Below, one piece after another: positions 4,942 to 7,795 of a stretch of 7,795 bases of DNA. Numbering within the stretch: position 1 is the first letter of the stretch; each line of letters begins with the position of its first letter. Position numbers and translations under genes: made by a program. Source of the DNA: an uncultured Clostridia bacterium (lineage in GTDB: Bacteria > Bacillota > Clostridia > Oscillospirales > Acutalibacteraceae); the NCBI GenBank assembly GCA_945875045.1, contig CAMCIX010000064.1, forward strand, positions 1 to 7,795. Reading direction: 5' to 3'. Under the pieces are notes generated by a model that worked only from the letters and a program-made list of their open reading frames with translations, did not search any database and had not been told where the DNA came from.

Positions 4942-5862
4942 ATGTCGTTCGGAAGCATGGTCGAGCTGTATATGACAGACTGCAAGTCTCGCCTGCGCCA
5001 GACCACCTACGAAGGTAAGGAAAACATCATCAACAACAAAATTCTACCGTTCTTCTCAAATCTGCAGCTTGACACTATTACGCCTGCGGTGATTCGCAAA
5101 TGGCAGAATGAGCTGCTGGACGATCCTGCAGAGTATTCTCCGACCTACCTCAAAACGATAAATAATCAGCTGTCCGCCATCTTTAATTTTGCCGTGCGCT
5201 ATTATGGGTTATCAAAAAATCCGGTTGCCATTGCAGGATCCATCGGAAAGAAGAACGCCTCCGCGATGCAATTCTGGACGCAGGAGGAATTCCAGCTGTT
5301 CATCGAGGCGGTTTCTGACAAGCCGGCGTCGGTGGCGATATTTAATACTTTGTTCTGGACTGGTATGCGGTCCGGGGAGCTGCTGGCTCTGACGCTGAAT
5401 GATATCAATTTTGACACGAAAACCATATCCATCAGCAAGACTTATGCACGTTTGAATGGGGAGGATGTCATAAATCCGCCGAAAACGCCCAAGAGCAATC
5501 GGGAAATAACCGCCCCGGATTTCCTTCTTGAAATTCTGAAGGACTACGCCGATCGGCTCTTTGATTATGAACCGCACGAGCGCCTTTTTGAATGCACAAA
5601 AAGCCATCTAAACACGGAAATGGAACGCGGGTGCAAGAAGTCCGGCGTCAAAAAAATTCGTGTTCACGATATCCGCCACTCCCACGCGTCGCTTCTCATT
5701 GAGCTTGGGTTCACGCCTTTGCTGATTTCCGAGCGCCTGGGACACGAAAATATCGAGACCACGCTGCAGACATATTCACATTTGTACCCGGATAAGCACG
5801 GCGAGGTTTCCAGCCGTCTGAACACTCTATTTTCGCCGAAAAAAGGGCAAAATTCTGAATAA
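4942..5862 (+). CDS. Tyrosine recombinase (integrase) of the element, core and catalytic domains
   Basis: The protein has 306 residues counted from the first in-frame ATG. Residues 1-95 form the core-binding (SAM-like) domain. The catalytic domain carries the full tyrosine recombinase set: Arg143 in GMRSGELL, Lys184 in KTPKSNRE, His242 and Arg245 in HDIRHSHAS, His268 in RLGHEN, and the nucleophile Tyr278 in TLQTYSHL. It would cut and rejoin DNA to insert the element next to guaA. The ATG at 4942 has no ribosome site. It lies inside a longer frame that should begin at GTG 4775 but is interrupted (see 4775-4879), so the true product may be the 362-aa fused protein, or, if the frameshift is real, a form lacking the arm-binding domain and probably inactive. 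The gene ends 78 bp before the guaA stop codon. Confidence 0.93.
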   Translation: MSFGSMVELYMTDCKSRLRQTTYEGKENIINNKILPFFSNLQLDTITPAVIRKWQNELLDDPAEYSPTYLKTINNQLSAIFNFAVRYYGLSKNPVAIAGSIGKKNASAMQFWTQEEFQLFIEAVSDKPASVAIFNTLFWTGMRSGELLALTLNDINFDTKTISISKTYARLNGEDVINPPKTPKSNREITAPDFLLEILKDYADRLFDYEPHERLFECTKSHLNTEMERGCKKSGVKKIRVHDIRHSHASLLIELGFTPLLISERLGHENIETTLQTYSHLYPDKHGEVSSRLNTLFSPKKGQNSE

Positions 5863-5881
5863 TGTTCCCATTTTGTTCCCA
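5863..5881 (+). repeat. Tandem GTTCCCA motif after the integrase stop (possible integrase sites)
   Basis: TGTTCCCA at 5863-5870 is followed by TTGTTCCCA at 5873-5881, a direct repeat spaced 10 bp, about one helical turn. The guaA 3' end, 59 bp further right, contains TTATTCCCAC, matching TTGTTCCCAC at 9 of 10 positions. A role as integrase arm or core sites is inferred from position and likeness only. Confidence 0.5.
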
Positions 5882-5893
5882 CAAGCAAAAAAT

Positions 5894-5933
5894 AAACGCC
5901 GAAAACCCTTGATTTTACTGGGTTTCGGCGTTT
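5894..5933. terminator. Bidirectional intrinsic terminator between integrase and guaA
   Basis: A stem of about 14 bp (5894-5908 with 5920-5933) with one bulged A encloses an 11-nt loop. On the plus strand it runs into TTTTCTTT (5931-5938), and on the minus strand into TTTATTTTTTG (5894-5884), so it can end both the rightward integrase transcript and the leftward guaA transcript. Only 7 bp separate it from the guaA stop codon. Confidence 0.88.
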
Positions 5934-5940
5934 TCTTTAA

Positions 5941-5955
5941 TTATTCCCACTCAAT
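5941..5955. other. Probable attachment site at the 3' end of guaA
   Basis: The end of guaA (encoding ATIEWE plus stop) is a known insertion hotspot for integrase-bearing islands, and here the integrase gene faces it at 78 bp. The guaA frame is intact, so the site used probably regenerates the last codons. The matching repeat at the far end of the element would be off the contig, so the core cannot be delimited. Positions are approximate. Confidence 0.45.
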
Positions 5956-7467
5956 AGTCGCGGGGGGTTTGGAGGTTATGTCGTAGACTATGCGGTTTAC
6001 GCCCTTAACTTCGTTTACTATGCGGCGGGAGGCGGCGTCAAGGACGTCGTAGGGGATTCTCGCCCAGTCGGCGGTCATAAAGTCGCTGGTCATAACCGCT
6101 CTTAAAGCAACGGTGTAATCGTAGGTTCTGAAATCGCCCATTACTCCGACCGAGCGCATATTGGTAAGCACGGCAAAGTACTGTCCGATTTCGCGGTCAA
6201 GACCCGCGTTTGCGACTTCCTCGCGGAAAATCGCGTCCGCATCCTGTAAAATGGCAATTTTCTCCCTTGTGAGCTCTCCGATAATTCTTACTCCGAGTCC
6301 GGGTCCCGGGAAGGGCTGGCGGTACACCATATTTTCGGGCATACCGAGCTCAAGTCCCACCTTTCTTACCTCGTCCTTAAAGAGGTCGCGGAGCGGCTCG
6401 ATAATCTCGTCAAATTCAACGTGGTCGGGAAGTCCGCCGACGTTGTGGTGGCTCTTAATAAGCGCGGCGTCGCCCACGCCCGACTCAATGCAGTCGGGGT
6501 AAATCGTACCCTGAACAAGGTAATCAACCTTTCCGATTTTCTTAGCTTCAGCCTCGAAAACGCGGATAAACTCCCTGCCTATAATCTTGCGCTTCTGTTC
6601 AGGCTCGCTTATACCGCGAAGCTGACCCAAAAACTGCTCGGACGCATCGATTGAGATAAGATTAATATTATAAGTTCCCTTAAACAGGTCGTTTACCTGC
6701 TTAGCCTCGTCCTTGCGGAGGAGTCCGTGGTCAACGAAAATGCAGGTGAGGTTCTCCCCCACCGCCTTGTGCAGAAGCAGCGCGGCAACCGAGCTGTCAA
6801 CGCCGCCCGAAAGGGCGCAAAGCACCTTTTTATCGCCGATTTTATTCTTCAAATTCTCAATAGTTCGGGTTGTAAAGGAGGACATAGTCCACTCGCCCTT
6901 ACATTCGCAGACGTTGTAAAGGAAGTTCCTTATCATCTGTGAGCCGAGCGGGGTGTGCATAACCTCGGGGTGAAACTGCACGGCATAGAGCCTGTCCGCC
7001 GCGTTTTCCATAGCGGCGACGGGGCATACATCGGTCTTTCCGATAATTTTAAAGCCGACGGGAATCTGCTTAATATAATCGGTGTGGCTCATCCAGCATA
7101 CGGTTTTAGCGGGAATATCGGCAAAAAGCTTGCTCTTGCTGTCCACCTTAACCTCGACCTTGCCGTATTCGCTGGCACCTGCCTCAACAACGCCGCCCAG
7201 CATATGCGACATAAGCTGTGCGCCGTAGCAAATGCCTAAAATCGGTATTCCCAGCTCAAATAGCTTTTTTGAGTAAAGCACGGCGTTTTCGCCGTAAACG
7301 CTTTTGGGACCTCCCGTTAAAATTATTCCCTTGTAGCCCGCCGCCGCGATTTCCTCAATAGGAGCGGTATAGGGGCGTATTTCGGAATAAACGTTGTTTT
7401 CTCTTACTCTTCTGGCGATAAGCTGATTGTACTGACCGCCGAAATCAAGGACTAAAACCTTTTCCAT
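5941..7467 (-). CDS. guaA: GMP synthase (glutamine-hydrolysing)
   Basis: The protein has 508 residues, a normal length. It makes GMP from XMP, ATP and glutamine in the cytosol. The class I glutamine amidotransferase domain (1-190) has the nucleophile Cys80 in GICYGAQLM and His166 and Glu168 in QFHPEVMHT. The ATP pyrophosphatase domain has the SGGVDSS P-loop at 220-226. The C-terminal dimerisation domain holds [12 protein letters not shown] and ends in TIEWE, so the protein is complete. The start is the ATG at 7467, preceded by GGTGA 5 nt upstream; four codons further up another ATG (7479) has a poorer site and would add MVII. The gene is the host flank of the element. Its own promoter and a structured leader RNA lie at 7468-7672, and it is ended by the hairpin at 5894-5933. 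Confidence 0.98.
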   Translation of the reverse strand: MEKVLVLDFGGQYNQLIARRVRENNVYSEIRPYTAPIEEIAAAGYKGIILTGGPKSVYGENAVLYSKKLFELGIPILGICYGAQLMSHMLGGVVEAGASEYGKVEVKVDSKSKLFADIPAKTVCWMSHTDYIKQIPVGFKIIGKTDVCPVAAMENAADRLYAVQFHPEVMHTPLGSQMIRNFLYNVCECKGEWTMSSFTTRTIENLKNKIGDKKVLCALSGGVDSSVAALLLHKAVGENLTCIFVDHGLLRKDEAKQVNDLFKGTYNINLISIDASEQFLGQLRGISEPEQKRKIIGREFIRVFEAEAKKIGKVDYLVQGTIYPDCIESGVGDAALIKSHHNVGGLPDHVEFDEIIEPLRDLFKDEVRKVGLELGMPENMVYRQPFPGPGLGVRIIGELTREKIAILQDADAIFREEVANAGLDREIGQYFAVLTNMRSVGVMGDFRTYDYTVALRAVMTSDFMTADWARIPYDVLDAASRRIVNEVKGVNRIVYDITSKPPATIEWE

Positions 7468-7531
7468 AATAATCACCATTTCTTTCTAAGACACAAAATG
7501 CGATAAAAATCACTGAAATGGTGATTATTAT
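7466..7531 (-). promoter_or_regulatory. 17-bp inverted repeat sequestering the guaA ribosome site and start
   Basis: In the mRNA, bases 7531-7515 (ATAATAATCACCATTTC) are perfectly complementary to 7482-7466, which holds the guaA ribosome site (GGTGA) and the first two bases of its ATG. The loop is 32 nt. An alternative hairpin (7537-7499: outer stem TGCGATA/TATCGCA, inner stem ATCAC/GTGAT) would hold the anti-ribosome-site segment instead. The two structures cannot coexist, which is the logic of a riboswitch or attenuator expression platform. Confidence 0.75.
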
Positions 7532-7537
7532 ATCGCA
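7499..7537 (-). promoter_or_regulatory. Alternative hairpin of the guaA leader (anti-sequester)
   Basis: The outer 7-bp stem TGCGATA/TATCGCA (7531-7537 with 7499-7505) and inner 5-bp stem ATCAC/GTGAT (7521-7525 with 7509-7513) enclose a 7-nt loop. It shares bases with the 17-nt anti-ribosome-site segment and so competes with it. Confidence 0.65.
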
Positions 7538-7608
7538 TCTGTTTCGGTTGCCTTTGGTAACAAAGGCGAGAAACAGGCGTCTTTATTATTTTTAGCGTGA
7601 TTTTTCAC
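7528..7608 (-). CDS. Possible 26-aa leader peptide in the guaA 5' UTR
   Basis: A GTG at 7608 has GGAGG five bases upstream and opens 26 codons (MKNHAKNNKDACFSPLLPKA and six more) ending at TAA 7530-7528. The stop falls on the first bases of the segment that pairs with the guaA ribosome site, so a ribosome finishing it would cover that segment and free guaA. The start codon itself is inside a hairpin (7592-7613). Nothing else shows it is translated, and the frame may be chance. Confidence 0.35.
   Translation of the reverse strand: MKNHAKNNKDACFSPLLPKATETDAI
7539..7576 (-). promoter_or_regulatory. Bipartite hairpin in the guaA leader
   Basis: CTGTTTC (7576-7570 in the mRNA) pairs with GAAACAG (7545-7539), and inside it GCCTTTG pairs with CAAAGGC around a TTAC loop. 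A UC/AACC internal loop separates the two 7-bp stems. All stems are perfect, which argues for an RNA structure under selection. It is a candidate ligand-binding part of the leader, class unknown. Confidence 0.6.
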
Positions 7609-7613
7609 GCTAA
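7592..7613 (-). promoter_or_regulatory. 9-bp hairpin at the start of the guaA leader
   Basis: TTAGCGTGA and TCACGCTAA pair perfectly over a 4-nt loop. In the mRNA it directly follows GGAGG and contains the GTG of the possible leader peptide. There is no T tract, so it is not a terminator. Confidence 0.7.
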
Positions 7614-7643
7614 CCTCCGCTGAAAAACTTTATATACATAACA

Positions 7644-7672
7644 ATTATAACTCAAACCGTCCGTTTTGTCTA
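7644..7672 (-). promoter_or_regulatory. Sigma-A promoter of guaA
   Basis: On the minus strand TAGACA (7672-7667, five of six consensus bases) and TATAAT (7649-7644) are 17 bp apart. Transcription should begin near 7637, leaving a leader of about 170 nt before the guaA start at 7467. Confidence 0.82.
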
Positions 7673-7795
7673 TCTAAAAAAGGCGGTTTTTTAAAAATAT
7701 TTTATTTAGACCGATTATTCCGCTTTGCTTTAGCCTTGACAAGGGTGTATAATGATAAAGGTGATTACCTTGGAAAACAGATATAAATTATTATT

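Noticed and set aside
7480..7640. Purine riboswitch before guaA
   Set aside because: The conserved three-way-junction core and its loop-loop sequences are not present. The leader has a series of simple hairpins instead, so it is reported as an unassigned structure.
7748..7795. Start of a rightward gene at the right edge (ATG 7752 or TTG 7770)
   Set aside because: AAAGGTGA precedes TTG 7770 and the frame stays open for nine codons, but the ATG overlaps a TATAAT at 7748-7753, the nearby TTGACA (7736) is only 6 bp from it, and too little sequence remains to judge.
1..7795. tRNA or rRNA genes, including a tRNA attachment site
   Set aside because: No cloverleaf or rRNA-like sequence was seen on either strand; the insertion target is the guaA end instead.

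Overview
The window looks like a draft-assembly contig end from a low-to-mid GC Firmicute, most likely a gut-type Clostridium relative (Oscillospirales or Lachnospirales). The clues are strong AGGAGG ribosome sites, TTGACA/TATAAT promoters, the style of GuaA and the small phage-type HTH proteins. This is judged from protein appearance, not from a search. Bases 1-48 are not biological: they are an untrimmed Illumina Nextera i5 adapter carrying index ACTGCATA and ending in the 19-bp mosaic end.

Bases 49 to about 5940 belong to an integrated prophage-like element. A leftward operon (about 2979 to beyond the contig edge) encodes a 62-aa HTH protein, a 127-aa winged-HTH-like protein, a 51-aa single-span membrane protein, a sigma-region-4-like HTH protein, a charged 127-aa protein and the first 421 residues of a tail tape measure protein. 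Stops and starts in this operon overlap or nearly touch. Divergent from it, a perfect consensus promoter (TTGACA, 17-bp spacer, TATAAT) inside an inverted repeat drives a 301-aa zinc-finger protein (DUF6076-like) in the usual position of a phage repressor. Next come a heptanucleotide repeat array, a zinc-ribbon membrane protein and a tyrosine integrase. The integrase N-terminal arm-binding domain is separated from the catalytic part by a missing A at 4862-4865.

The integrase points at the 3' end of guaA (GMP synthase, minus strand, 5941-7467), a known insertion hotspot. A bidirectional terminator lies between them, and GTTCCCA repeats just after the integrase stop resemble the guaA 3' terminus. 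The element's other end is off the contig.

Bases 7468-7795 hold the guaA promoter and a leader RNA of about 170 nt. It has three hairpins, a possible 26-codon upstream ORF, and a 17-nt segment perfectly complementary to the guaA ribosome site and start codon. This is a strong candidate for an RNA switch or translational attenuator, and I do not recognise it as a known riboswitch class. It and the tape-measure-without-capsid layout of the element are the most interesting points.
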